Below, one piece after another: positions 1-8,507 of a stretch of 64,000 bases of DNA. A program made the translations under genes and the position numbers. The DNA is from Shinella zoogloeoides (GTDB taxonomy: Bacteria; Pseudomonadota; Alphaproteobacteria; Rhizobiales; Rhizobiaceae), in NCBI RefSeq assembly GCF_022682305.1, contig NZ_CP093529.1, positions 248,001 to 312,000 on the forward strand, read 5' to 3'. A model generated the notes under the pieces. That model was not told where the DNA came from and made no database searches. It saw only the letters and a list, made by a program, of their open reading frames with translations. Each line of letters begins with the position of its first letter. Position 1 is the stretch's first letter.

Positions 1-467
1 AGGCTCGCCCGCGCGACGTCAAGGCGCGACATGACCTCGACGATGCCATGGTCGCTCTCCAGCTTCGCCTTCAGCGGTGAGCGCCGCATCAGTTCCTTCG
101 CGACCTCGCGGGCAAGGCCGGGGCTCAGGCCCTTCTCCTCGTAATAGGCGGCAAGCTCGGCCAGTTCGGTTTCCGGCTGCTGCCGGATCTCGGCCCTTTC
201 CTCCGCCACGGCGGCGAGTTGGACCTCGCGCTCCGTCACCGCCTCGACCCATTTCGCGCTGGCGGCCGTGATCATGCCCGCGATCGTCGCCACGGTCGCC
301 GCCGTCACCAGTGTCGCGTCGTTCGCGCCCGCCCCGGCGAAACCTTCGAGCATGCCGGCGGTTGCGATGATCCCGTCATTGGCCACCAATGTGGCATTCC
401 GGCTCGCTGCGGGGTCCGTCAGGGCGGACATCGCCCTCCTGAACAGCGCGTCGATGGATCGTGGCAT
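1..467 (-). CDS. VIT/CCC1-family membrane transporter, N-terminal part (cut by window edge)
   Basis: Only the first 155 or so codons are inside the window; the C-terminal membrane part lies beyond base 1. The visible protein begins MPRSIDALFRR, has a hydrophobic segment around residues 35-65 (GIIATAGMLEGFAGAGAND, then TVATIAGMITAA), and continues into a charged stretch ending in ELAAYYEEKGLSPGLAREVA. This order (two early membrane helices, then an acidic cytosolic loop with the Tyr-x-x-Lys-Gly-Leu pattern) is typical of vacuolar iron transporter/CCC1 proteins, which move Fe2+ or Mn2+ out of the cytosol. Metal specificity cannot be judged from this fragment. The ATG at 467 is preceded by GGGAAG. 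The gene is divergent from the RND efflux operon. Confidence 0.72.
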   Translation of the reverse strand, partial: MPRSIDALFRRAMSALTDPAASRNATLVANDGIIATAGMLEGFAGAGANDATLVTAATVATIAGMITAASAKWVEAVTEREVQLAAVAEERAEIRQQPETELAELAAYYEEKGLSPGLAREVAKELMRRSPLKAKLESDHGIVEVMSRLDVARAS

Positions 468-868
468 GCGGGTCTTCCCGGTGTCGATTGATGGAGGCGG
501 TCGTCGTGGCGACGGCGAAGAACGGCCATGGCCGACAACCTCCGCTTTCTTATCGGGAAATATTTCCGGAGAAGAAAGCGAATTCGTCTGGCAGGCGGGA
601 AGGCGCGTTGCGCGTATACATCGACGACCCCGCATCCCCCTTGGAATCTATAGGGAAATACGCGCCGACTCCTAGTTGAGCATATTGCCAAAGAGCGCAA
701 GAAATGGCACCAGTCGAACTGGCGAATTGTCGCCAGCAGCGCCAGTGGGCGCGGTCGCAAGGTGGACGATCTCCGTTCGCTTGCGGTCGTCCGGTCCGGC
801 GTTCGCGTTTCAAACACGAGCGGGGCGGATCGTCGTGCTGGCTCTGGTGTGATCGAAGAGGGGTCGCT
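468..868. promoter_or_regulatory. 401-bp divergent intergenic region, VIT-like gene / RND operon
   Basis: No convincing gene lies here. It must hold the promoters of the minus-strand transporter gene and the plus-strand efflux operon. The main visible structure is the long palindrome at 543-580. The region is less GC-rich than its flanks around 540-720. I could not assign -35/-10 boxes with confidence. Confidence 0.5.
543..580. repeat. 38-bp near-perfect palindrome, candidate operator
   Basis: The outer arms are CGCTTTCTT (543-551) and AAGAAAGCG (572-580). The core GGAAATATTTCC (556-567) is itself a perfect 12-bp palindrome. Only two of the 19 possible pairs fail. It lies between divergent promoters and has no flanking U-tract, so an operator (or a structured leader) is more likely than a terminator. 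No adjacent regulator gene is visible; the gene beyond the window edge is unknown. Confidence 0.55.
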
Positions 869-1969
869 ATGCCGTTGCATTTCCGGAAAAGCAAGCACAA
901 GGCGATCGTCTTTGCCGCGATGTTGGCATCCGCCGCGCTCGCGGGCTGCCAGGGTGGCGAGGAGGCCGAGGAGCTGCCGCCGCGTCCGGTAAAGGCCCAG
1001 GCCGTCTCCTTCAATGCGGAGGATACGTTCGGCTCCCTCGTCGGCGAGATCCAGCCGCGCGTCGAGACCAGCTTCGGCTTCCGTCAGGGCGGCGAGATCC
1101 GGGAACGCGACGTGGATGTCGGCGATCTGGTCGATGTCGGCACGGTCATCGCCCGCCTCGATCCCGAGGACGCGCAGGATGCGCTGCGCAAGGCCGAAGC
1201 GAACCTCTTCTCGGCGCAATCCTCCCTCGAGAACGCAGTGACTGAGCGTAACCGCGCCCAGCAGCTTTATCCCCGCACGACGACGCGTCAGCAGTTGGAC
1301 GCCGCCATCGCGCGGGCGGACATCGCCCAGGCCGGCGTGGACGCCGCGCAGGCGGCGCTGCGCATCGCCCAGACCAATCTCGACAACCGCGTCCTCAAGG
1401 CCAATGCGGCCGGCATCGTGACGGCCATCGGCGGCGAGGTCGGCCAGGTGGTCGGCGGTGGCCAGATGGTCGTGCGCGTGGCCCAGCTCGGCCCGCGCGA
1501 CGCGGTCTTCCAGGTGCCCGAGGCGACGATCCAGGCCACAGGCGGCCAGGCGAACGTCAATGTGCAGCTTTTGAGCAATGCCGAGATCAAGGCGGCGGGA
1601 ACGGTGCGCGAGATTTCGCCGACCGCCAACCCGGTCACCCGTAATTTCACCGTTCGCGTCGGCCTCGACAATGCGCCGGAAGCCTTCCGTTTCGGCAGCG
1701 CCGTGCGAGGCACCATCCAGATTGGCGGCGTGCCCGCCGCCCGCCTGCCGATGACCGCGCTTTTCAACCAGAACAACCAGCCCGCCGTGTGGATCGTCGA
1801 CCCGGCGGACAGCACGACCAAGCTCGTGCCTGTGGAAGTGCACCGTTTCGACGCGCAGGACTTCCTCGTGACCAAGGGACTGTCTAGCGGCGATCAGGTG
1901 GTGATCGCCGGCGTTCAGCAACTGCGTCCCGGCATGCCGGTTCGGCTGCTTGAAGGAAGCGCGCAATGA
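869..1969 (+). CDS. RND efflux periplasmic adaptor (membrane fusion lipoprotein)
   Basis: A 366-residue protein that links an inner-membrane RND pump to an outer-membrane channel. The N-terminus is a lipoprotein signal: basic MPLHFRKSKHK, a hydrophobic run, then the lipobox ALAGC. Next come a barrel-sandwich segment (FRQGGEIRERDVDVGDLVDVG), a coiled-coil hairpin (about residues 100-165), the return lipoyl half (KANAAGIVTAIGGEVGQVV) and beta-barrel domains. I chose the ATG at 869 because GAGGGG precedes it and it places the signal peptide at the start; a longer in-frame start at 704 would bury the lipobox. The stop overlaps the permease start (ATGA). No outer-membrane factor gene follows, so the pump probably uses a channel encoded elsewhere. 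Confidence 0.9.
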   Translation: MPLHFRKSKHKAIVFAAMLASAALAGCQGGEEAEELPPRPVKAQAVSFNAEDTFGSLVGEIQPRVETSFGFRQGGEIRERDVDVGDLVDVGTVIARLDPEDAQDALRKAEANLFSAQSSLENAVTERNRAQQLYPRTTTRQQLDAAIARADIAQAGVDAAQAALRIAQTNLDNRVLKANAAGIVTAIGGEVGQVVGGGQMVVRVAQLGPRDAVFQVPEATIQATGGQANVNVQLLSNAEIKAAGTVREISPTANPVTRNFTVRVGLDNAPEAFRFGSAVRGTIQIGGVPAARLPMTALFNQNNQPAVWIVDPADSTTKLVPVEVHRFDAQDFLVTKGLSSGDQVVIAGVQQLRPGMPVRLLEGSAQ

Positions 1970-4900
1970 ACGCAGGCTTCAATCTTTCGGAATGGGCCAT
2001 CCAGCGGCGCAGCCTGATCCTGTTCCTGGCGGCGCTCAGCGCCATCGGCGGTATCATCGCCTACTTCAATCTCGGCCGTGACGAGGACCCCGAATTCACC
2101 TTCAAGACGATGATCGTCTCGGCCGCCTGGCCGGGCGCGACCATCGAGCAGACGACGGACCAGATCACCGACCGCCTGGAGCGGACGCTGGAGGAGGTGC
2201 CGAACCTCGATCACCTGCGCAGCCTGACCAGCGCCGGCCAGACGGTTATCTATGTGACGCTCGACGATGCGACGCCACCGGCCGATGTCGGCGAATCCTG
2301 GTATCAGGCGCGCAAGAAGGTCGGCGATATCGTCACGACGCTGCCGGCCGGCGTGCGCGGCCCGTTCTTCAACGACGACTTCGGCGATACGTTCGGCATC
2401 ATCTACGGCTTCACCGCCGACGGCTTCAGCGACCGCGAGGTTCGCGACTGGGCCTATGAGGCGCGCAACCGCCTGCTCAAGCTCGACGATATCGGCAAGG
2501 TGCAGTTGATCGGCACGCAGGACGAGACGATCTTCGTCGAGTTCTCGACCGAGCGGCTCGCCAGCCTCGGCCTTAGCGCCTCCACCGTCATCTCCACGAT
2601 CCAGGCGCAGAACGCCGTCCTCCCCTCCGGTCAATTGACCACCGACCGCGACCGGACGGAACTGCAGGTTTCGGGCAGCCTCGTCAGCGAAAAGGACCTG
2701 CGCGAACTGAATATCCCCACCGCGTCCGGCTTCGTTCGCCTCGGCGATATCGCCAGCATCGTGCGCGGTACCGTCGATCCGCCGCAGCCGCGCTACCGCA
2801 TCAACGGCAAGCCGGGGATCGGACTTGCGATCTCGATGGCGTCCGGCGGCGATATCCTGGAACTCGGCCGGAACATCGACCGCGTCATGGATCGTTTCGA
2901 GCATGACCTGCCGATCGGCATCAACCTTACGCGCGTGGCGAGCCAGCCTGCCGTGGTGCAGAACGCGATCCGCGGCTTCACCTCCTCGCTCGGGCAGGCC
3001 ATCGTGATCGTTCTGGCCGTCAGCTTCGTGGCCCTAGGGGTGCGCGCGGGGCTTGCGGTGGCCGTTTCGATCCCGCTCGTCATGGCGCTGACCTTCCTCT
3101 TCATGGACATCACGGGCATCGCCCTGCAGCGCGTCTCGCTCGGCGCGCTGATCATCGCCCTGACGCTGATGATCGATGACACGATGGTGACCGTCGAGAT
3201 CACCATGGCCAAGCTGGACGAGGGCATGGACCGGATGAAGGCCGCAGCCTTCGCCTATACCTCGACCGCCTTCCCCATGCTGGCCGGAACGCTCGTCACC
3301 ATCGCCGGCTTCATTCCGGTCGGTTTCGCCCAGAGTTCGTCGGGCGAATATGTCCGCTCGCTGTTCTTCGTCATCGGCTTCTCGCTCATCGTCTCCTGGC
3401 TGGTCGCGGTCCTGTTGACCCCGATCGTCGGCCTTGCGGTTCTGAAGGCGGGCGCGACGACCGGGGAGAAAAAGCCGGAAGGCGCGCTTCTGCGCGGCTT
3501 CAAGAACGTGCTCTATATCTGCGTGAAGATGCGCGTCGTCGTGATCCTCGCGACCATCGCCATCTTCGCAGCCTCGCTGTTCGGTTCGCAATATATGCGC
3601 CGGCAGTTCTTCCCCTCGTCCGACCGACCGGAGCTGCTTCTGTCGCTCACCCTGCCGCAAAGCGCGTCGCAGGATGCGACCAGCGCGCAGGTGGCGCGCG
3701 TGGAGGAGATTCTTGCCGGGGATGCGAGCGTCGCCGACTGGAGCTTCTATTCGGGATCGGATCCCATCCGCTTCTACCTGTCGATGGATATCAACCCGCC
3801 GGCGCCGTTCCGCGCGCAGGCGGTGGTGCTCGCCAAGAGCGTTGCCGAACGCGACGACCTGCAGATGCGATTGCAGAAGGCGCTCGACGACCAGCTTCCC
3901 GAGATCATCGCCCGCGTCGCGCCGCTGGAAATGGGGCCGCCGGTCGGCTGGCCCGTCCAATACCGCGTCAGCGGACCGGACATTCCCGGTGTCCGCGATC
4001 TCGCCTGGAAGGTCGCCGACGTCCTCCAGGGTGTGCCGGGAGCGGTCAAGCCGCATCTCGACTGGAACGAGCCGATCCGCAAGGTCGTCATCGACGTCGA
4101 TCAGGATCGCGCGCGGCTGGTCGGGCTGAATTCCGCGGCCATCACGCAGACGCTCTTCGCCACGGCCACGGGGCTGCCGATCACGCAGGTCCGCGACTCG
4201 ATCTATCTGGTCAATGTCGTCGCCCGGGCGACGGAGGAGCAGCGCGTCGATATCAATACGCTCCGCTCGCTGCAGATTCCGGTCGGGCCGAACCATACCG
4301 TGCCGCTCTCCAGCATCGCGACGGTCGAGTACCAGACGACGCAGCCGCTGATCTGGCGTCGTGACCGCTCGACCACGATCACGGTGCAGGCGGATGCGGC
4401 CCCCGGCGTGCTGGCGGCCAATATCGTCGATGCGGCGGAAACCGGGATCAAGGCGCTCGCCGCCGAGAACCCGAACTACAACATCGAGGTCGGCGGAGCG
4501 GTCGAAGGGGCCGAGGACGGCCTTGCGGCGGTCGTCGCCATGCTGCCGCTGATGGCGATCATCATCCTCGTCGTGCTGATGTTCCAGTTGCAGAGCGTCC
4601 AGCGCCTGCTTCTGGTGATCAGCGTCGTGCCGCTCGGGCTGATCGGCGTCGTGCTGATCATGCTGGTGACGCGCGTGCCGGTCGGCTTCATCGCCGTGCT
4701 CGGCATGATCGCGCTGATCGGGATGATCACGCGAAACTCGGTCGTGCTCATCGACCAGATCGACAACCGGATGGAAGAGGAAGGCCGGAGCTGGAATGGC
4801 GTCATCGACGTCACCGCGCAGCGTCTGCGCCCCGTCTTCCTGACGGCCGGCTCGACGATCCTCGGCATGGTGCCGATCATCCGCGATCCCTTCTGGTCGC

Positions 4901-5058
4901 CGCTCGCCTTCACGGTTGTCGGCGGTCTCGTGGTCGCCGCCGCGCTCACGCTGATCTTCCTGCCGGCGCTTTACGTCCTGTGGTTCCGCATTCCGAAGGA
5001 ACTGGAGGAGAAGCGCGCGCCTGTCGGGAGCGAGGAGCAGAGCCTCAGCCCGGCGTGA
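1966..5058 (+). CDS. RND family efflux permease
   Basis: A 1030-residue inner-membrane proton antiporter of the AcrB/HAE1-like superfamily, the energised part of a tripartite efflux pump. It shows the two-fold repeat of the family: an N-terminal helix (LILFLAALSAIGGIIAYF), a large periplasmic loop, a helix bundle with the proton-relay pair in LTLMIDDTMVTVEI, and a second half ending in ALTLIFLPALYVLWFRI. The length matches the family. It overlaps the adaptor gene by 4 bp, so the two are translationally coupled. The divergence from AcrB and the absence of a local regulator leave the substrate open (drugs, solvents, bile-like amphiphiles). Confidence 0.93.
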   Translation: MNAGFNLSEWAIQRRSLILFLAALSAIGGIIAYFNLGRDEDPEFTFKTMIVSAAWPGATIEQTTDQITDRLERTLEEVPNLDHLRSLTSAGQTVIYVTLDDATPPADVGESWYQARKKVGDIVTTLPAGVRGPFFNDDFGDTFGIIYGFTADGFSDREVRDWAYEARNRLLKLDDIGKVQLIGTQDETIFVEFSTERLASLGLSASTVISTIQAQNAVLPSGQLTTDRDRTELQVSGSLVSEKDLRELNIPTASGFVRLGDIASIVRGTVDPPQPRYRINGKPGIGLAISMASGGDILELGRNIDRVMDRFEHDLPIGINLTRVASQPAVVQNAIRGFTSSLGQAIVIVLAVSFVALGVRAGLAVAVSIPLVMALTFLFMDITGIALQRVSLGALIIALTLMIDDTMVTVEITMAKLDEGMDRMKAAAFAYTSTAFPMLAGTLVTIAGFIPVGFAQSSSGEYVRSLFFVIGFSLIVSWLVAVLLTPIVGLAVLKAGATTGEKKPEGALLRGFKNVLYICVKMRVVVILATIAIFAASLFGSQYMRRQFFPSSDRPELLLSLTLPQSASQDATSAQVARVEEILAGDASVADWSFYSGSDPIRFYLSMDINPPAPFRAQAVVLAKSVAERDDLQMRLQKALDDQLPEIIARVAPLEMGPPVGWPVQYRVSGPDIPGVRDLAWKVADVLQGVPGAVKPHLDWNEPIRKVVIDVDQDRARLVGLNSAAITQTLFATATGLPITQVRDSIYLVNVVARATEEQRVDINTLRSLQIPVGPNHTVPLSSIATVEYQTTQPLIWRRDRSTTITVQADAAPGVLAANIVDAAETGIKALAAENPNYNIEVGGAVEGAEDGLAAVVAMLPLMAIIILVVLMFQLQSVQRLLLVISVVPLGLIGVVLIMLVTRVPVGFIAVLGMIALIGMITRNSVVLIDQIDNRMEEEGRSWNGVIDVTAQRLRPVFLTAGSTILGMVPIIRDPFWSPLAFTVVGGLVVAAALTLIFLPALYVLWFRIPKELEEKRAPVGSEEQSLSPA

Positions 5059-5081
5059 CGCCAAGGCTGGACGTGATGCAG

Positions 5082-5142
5082 TAAAAAATATGCCGGAGGC
5101 CCGGTGTTCCCGCAGCAATTCGGGAGCGCCGGGCCTTCGGCA
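5082..5142 (-). terminator. Strong hairpin terminator, probably bidirectional
   Basis: TGCCGGAGGCCCGG (from 5091) pairs with CCGGGCCTTCGGCA (to 5142), a stem of about 21 bp with three mismatched or wobble positions. Read on the minus strand the stem is followed by TATTTTTTA (5090-5082), so it is a rho-independent terminator for the minus-strand aminosugar operon. It could also stop the RND transcript coming the other way. The rest of the 326-bp gap (5059-5384) shows no gene. Confidence 0.8.
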
Positions 5143-5384
5143 TTTCGGGATGGGCATCGTGAGGAGCGGCTGGTAACCCCGCGTTTTCAGACGGTTCCGA
5201 GCTGCGGTCTTCCCGCTTGATTGTCGTGAGCATGGCTTTCGGTCATTTGCTGAGCACCGCGAGGGGGAAGCGGGAGGCCTGCCGTGGCTGGTAGCCTCTT
5301 CCATGTATGGGCGTGTTCGATCACCGTCGGATTGGACGGGAAGCCGGCGAGGTCATGTTCGTTCGCGGCAGGCTGACGCCGTTG

Positions 5385-6206
5385 TCACCCCTTGACCGCG
5401 CCCGCCGTCATGGAGCCGCTGATCTGGCGGTACATGAGAAGGCCGAGCAGCATGGGGGGGAGCGCGCCGACGATCATAACGGCCGAGGCGACGCCCCATT
5501 GCACGCCGCCGCCGCTGGCGGCGAAGAAGAACGAGGCGCCGACGGTGATCGGCACGGCCTTGGAGGTCGTCAGCATCAGGCCGAAGAGGAATTCGTTCCA
5601 GGCGGTGATGAAGCCGAAGATCACGCCCGTCACGATGGCCGGGCGGCAGAGCGGGGCGATGACCTGCAGGAGGATCTGCGTGCGCGTCGCCCCGTCCATC
5701 AGCGCGGCCTCGTCCAGTTCGACCGGCAGGTCGCGGATGGCGTTGACGAGGATGACGAGGGCGAGAGGCAGGTTGACGATGGTGAGGATCAGACCGAGGC
5801 CGAGCCGCGTGTCGAGCAGCGAGAGCCACTGGAACATCATGTAGAGCGGGATCGCGAAGATGACGAGCGGCACGGCGCGCAGGTTCACGATGAGCGGCAA
5901 TAGCGTGCGCTCGCCCACCTTGCCGCGCGCGATGGCATAGGCGGCGGGTAGCGCCAGCGCCACGGCGAGCAGCGTGCCGAGCGCGGCGACGGCAAGGCTG
6001 TTGGCGAGATAGAGGAAGATATTCAGCCGGTCCGAGACGGTGAAGACCGTCGCATAGTTCTCCAGCGTCGGCGCCTGCACCCACAGGCCCGGATTGGACG
6101 TCACCTCGCGCGCGCTCTTGAAGGAGGTGACCAGCGTCACGAGGATGGGGAAGTTCATCGCGAAGGCCGCGAGGGCGAAGACGATCCAGCGCAGGATATT
6201 GATCAT
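5385..6206 (-). CDS. CUT1 sugar ABC transporter permease (MalG type)
   Basis: A 273-residue inner-membrane subunit of a carbohydrate importer. It starts MINILRWIVFALAAFAMNF and has six predicted helices. The cytosolic EAA loop (ELDEAALMDGATRTQILLQV) contacts the ATPase. I place the start at 6206, where ATGA overlaps the stop of the preceding permease, although the frame stays open far upstream. It is the last gene of the aminosugar operon. No MalK-like ATPase gene is present in the operon. Confidence 0.9.
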   Translation of the reverse strand: MINILRWIVFALAAFAMNFPILVTLVTSFKSAREVTSNPGLWVQAPTLENYATVFTVSDRLNIFLYLANSLAVAALGTLLAVALALPAAYAIARGKVGERTLLPLIVNLRAVPLVIFAIPLYMMFQWLSLLDTRLGLGLILTIVNLPLALVILVNAIRDLPVELDEAALMDGATRTQILLQVIAPLCRPAIVTGVIFGFITAWNEFLFGLMLTTSKAVPITVGASFFFAASGGGVQWGVASAVMIVGALPPMLLGLLMYRQISGSMTAGAVKG

Positions 6207-7090
6207 CGGGCGGCTCCCTTGCGGCGGGCGGCGATGGCGTTGAGGCCGTAGAGCACGGTGAAGGAGGCGAGGAACAGGAGAACCGAGGCGGCGACCGCCT
6301 TGCCGATGGCGCCCTGCTTGAAGAAGGCCTCGTAGATATAGATGGAGAGCGATGCGGTGGACCCGCCGGGGCCGCTGCCGGTCAGCACATAGACATTGTC
6401 GAAGACGCGGAAGCCGTCGATGAAGCGGATGAGCAGCGCCACCACGATGGTCGGCGCCATCAGCGGCAGTTCGATATACCAGAGCCGGTGGCGATAGAGC
6501 GCGCCGTCCATCTGGGAAGCCTCGATGATCTCGCGGGGGATCGCCTGATAGGCCATGTAGAACAGCAGGAAGGCGAAGGGCGTCCACTGCAGCGTCTCCA
6601 CGACGATCAGCGTCCAGAAGGCAGAGCCGGGGCCGAGGAAGGAGAGGCTCGCGCCGAACCAGGCCCAGAGATAATAGGGCACGGGGCCGGCGAATTCGTG
6701 CAGCACGAGCCGGTACATGAGGCCGACCAGCGCCGGGGCCACCATCAGCGGCAGCATCAGGATCGCCATCAGCCAGCTTCGCTTCTCGATGAGCGGGGCG
6801 AGGAAGATGGCGAGGAACAGGCCGAGTGCGCATTCCAGTACGGCCGTCAGCAGGCCGAAGCGCAGAGAGAACCAGCTTGCCTGCCAGAAGGCGGCGTCAG
6901 TCCACACTGCGGCGAAATTGCCGAACCCGATGATCTGCGGGCTGCGCAGGGTCTCGAAGCTGACCTCGGAGACGGAATAGACCAGATTGACGATGGCCGG
7001 GAAGCCGAGGAAGACGAGCAGGAACACCACCAGCGGGATCGTCAGCAGGCGGAATTCGGATGCGGGGCTGTGCTGCGACTTCGTTGTCAT
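6203..7090 (-). CDS. CUT1 sugar ABC transporter permease (MalF type)
   Basis: A 295-residue permease that pairs with the downstream MalG-type subunit. Six hydrophobic segments are visible, starting with LLTIPLVVFLLVFLGFPAIV. The EAA signature is ASQMDGALYRHRLWYIELPL followed by MAP. It lies 70 bp after the binding-protein gene, separated by a GC-rich hairpin. The substrate is probably an N-acetylated aminosugar, judged only from the NanE and NanK genes upstream. Confidence 0.9.
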   Translation of the reverse strand: MTTKSQHSPASEFRLLTIPLVVFLLVFLGFPAIVNLVYSVSEVSFETLRSPQIIGFGNFAAVWTDAAFWQASWFSLRFGLLTAVLECALGLFLAIFLAPLIEKRSWLMAILMLPLMVAPALVGLMYRLVLHEFAGPVPYYLWAWFGASLSFLGPGSAFWTLIVVETLQWTPFAFLLFYMAYQAIPREIIEASQMDGALYRHRLWYIELPLMAPTIVVALLIRFIDGFRVFDNVYVLTGSGPGGSTASLSIYIYEAFFKQGAIGKAVAASVLLFLASFTVLYGLNAIAARRKGAAR

Positions 7091-7127
7091 CGGTCGATCC
7101 TGGTTCGCACTCCCGGCAAGCGGGAAA

Positions 7128-7153
7128 GCCGGCGGCGGGAGGCCGCCGCCGGC
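7128..7153 (-). promoter_or_regulatory. Intercistronic 11-bp GC hairpin after the binding-protein gene
   Basis: GCCGGCGGCGG (7128-7138) and CCGCCGCCGGC (7143-7153) form a perfect 11-bp stem with a 4-nt loop. It sits between the binding-protein stop and the permease start and has no strong U-tract. Such hairpins commonly shield the upstream mRNA or cause partial termination, so that the binding protein is made in excess over the permeases. Confidence 0.55.
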
Positions 7154-7160
7154 GAAGGGC

Positions 7161-8489
7161 TTACTTGAGCAGTTCGCTCATGCCCTTTTCGGTGTTCTTC
7201 AGCGCGTCGTCGAGCGACTGCTGGCCGGACCAGTAGCCGGTGAACTCCTTGGCCTGAAGCTCGTAAACCGAGAGCGCCTTGGCCGAGGTGCCGCCGTTCA
7301 TGACATAGCCGTACTTGCCGGCGAATTCGCCGAGCTTGACGAGGTCCGGCCGCTCGGCGGCGACTTCCTTTACCACCTCGGGCGTCAGCGCCGGCGCGCC
7401 GCTGTTACGGGCATAGACCAGTGCGGCCTCCTTGGAGGAGAGCCATGCGATGAAGGCCTTTGCGCCCTCCTTGTTGGCGGCGTTCTTGTTGAGGCCGAAG
7501 CCAAGGCCGTGGATATGGGTGAAGCGCCCTTCGGGGCCGGCCGGCGGGGCGATGGTCTCGGTGACCTCGCCGACGGCCGGCGACTTCTCCTTGGACATCA
7601 GCTCGGAGGCGGCCGCGTTCCACTGCACCATGGCCGCGACCTGGCCCGAGGCATAGGCGGCGTTCGCCTCGGCGAATTCGTAGGACAGCGAGTCGCGCGG
7701 CGTCGCGCCTGCATCATAGAGCATCTTGTAGGTTTCGAGGCCCTTGCGATAGGCGTCGGAATCCACCGTGATCTTACCGCTCTCGTCCATCCAGTTGCCG
7801 CCGTAGGCACGCGGCAGGGACTGGAACACCATCATGTTGAACAGCAGGTTCTTGAGCTGGAGCACGGTGCCGTAGCGGGTCGGGCTGTCGGGGTTCACGG
7901 CCTGCGTGAAGTAGAGCGCCGTCGCGGCATAGTCGTCCCAGGTCCATTCGTCGGGATTCTTCGGCTCCAGCTTCTTGCCGAGGTGCTTTTCCGAGATCTC
8001 GGCATATTTCGCCTTGGCCGCGTCATCCTTCAGCAAGGCGTCGATCAGGTCCTTGCGGTAATACATGAAATGCAGCGAGAGGTCGGTCGGCACGCCGTAC
8101 TGCTTGCCCTCGTACTGCATGGTGGTGAGGACCTGATCGCCGTAGACGGCCTTCGCCTCGCCCGAAAGCTCGACCGGCTCCATGAAGGGCGCGTAGCGGC
8201 CGATGGAATAGGTTGCCAGCAGGTTCACGTCGAAGGCGGTGGAGCCGGCGGCAAGGTCGGCCTGCAGCTTGTCCCAGAAGCCGTCGCGGTTGAAGAACAG
8301 CAGCTCGACCTTGTTGTCGTCGGAAACGTCCGCCTTGGCGTTGTAGGTATCGGCGGCGGCGCGAAGGGCCGCCTCTTCCGGGCCGCCCGGCCAGCCGAGC
8401 ACGGTCACTTTTGCAAAGGCGGGGCCGGCCAGCAGGCTGGCGATCGCGGCGGCGATCAGGCCGCCCCTCTTCATTCTGGCAAAGGTCAT
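7161..8489 (-). CDS. CUT1 ABC transporter extracellular solute-binding protein
   Basis: A 442-residue periplasmic binding protein of the MalE/UgpB type. The signal peptide is MTFARMKRGGLIAAAIASLL followed by AGPAFA. The mature part begins KVTVLGWPGG and has the two-lobe pattern of the family, with the conserved GKQYGVPTDLSLHFMYYRKD segment. It captures the sugar for the two permeases downstream. Position 18 bp after nanK suggests an amino-sugar ligand such as N-acetylmannosamine or a sialic-acid derivative; this is inference from context. Confidence 0.88.
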   Translation of the reverse strand: MTFARMKRGGLIAAAIASLLAGPAFAKVTVLGWPGGPEEAALRAAADTYNAKADVSDDNKVELLFFNRDGFWDKLQADLAAGSTAFDVNLLATYSIGRYAPFMEPVELSGEAKAVYGDQVLTTMQYEGKQYGVPTDLSLHFMYYRKDLIDALLKDDAAKAKYAEISEKHLGKKLEPKNPDEWTWDDYAATALYFTQAVNPDSPTRYGTVLQLKNLLFNMMVFQSLPRAYGGNWMDESGKITVDSDAYRKGLETYKMLYDAGATPRDSLSYEFAEANAAYASGQVAAMVQWNAAASELMSKEKSPAVGEVTETIAPPAGPEGRFTHIHGLGFGLNKNAANKEGAKAFIAWLSSKEAALVYARNSGAPALTPEVVKEVAAERPDLVKLGEFAGKYGYVMNGGTSAKALSVYELQAKEFTGYWSGQQSLDDALKNTEKGMSELLK

Positions 8490-8507
8490 GTCTGGTTCTC
8501 CCTCATA

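Noticed and set aside
526..535. GGCCATGGCC-type palindrome
   Set aside because: Short GC-rich self-complementary words are frequent in this DNA; there is no second element supporting it.
3034..5304. A 756-codon open frame antisense to the RND permease
   Set aside because: It is a shadow of a GC-rich gene: low-complexity, rich in Arg, Asp, Gln and His, no recognisable domain. The plus-strand gene is a clear RND permease.
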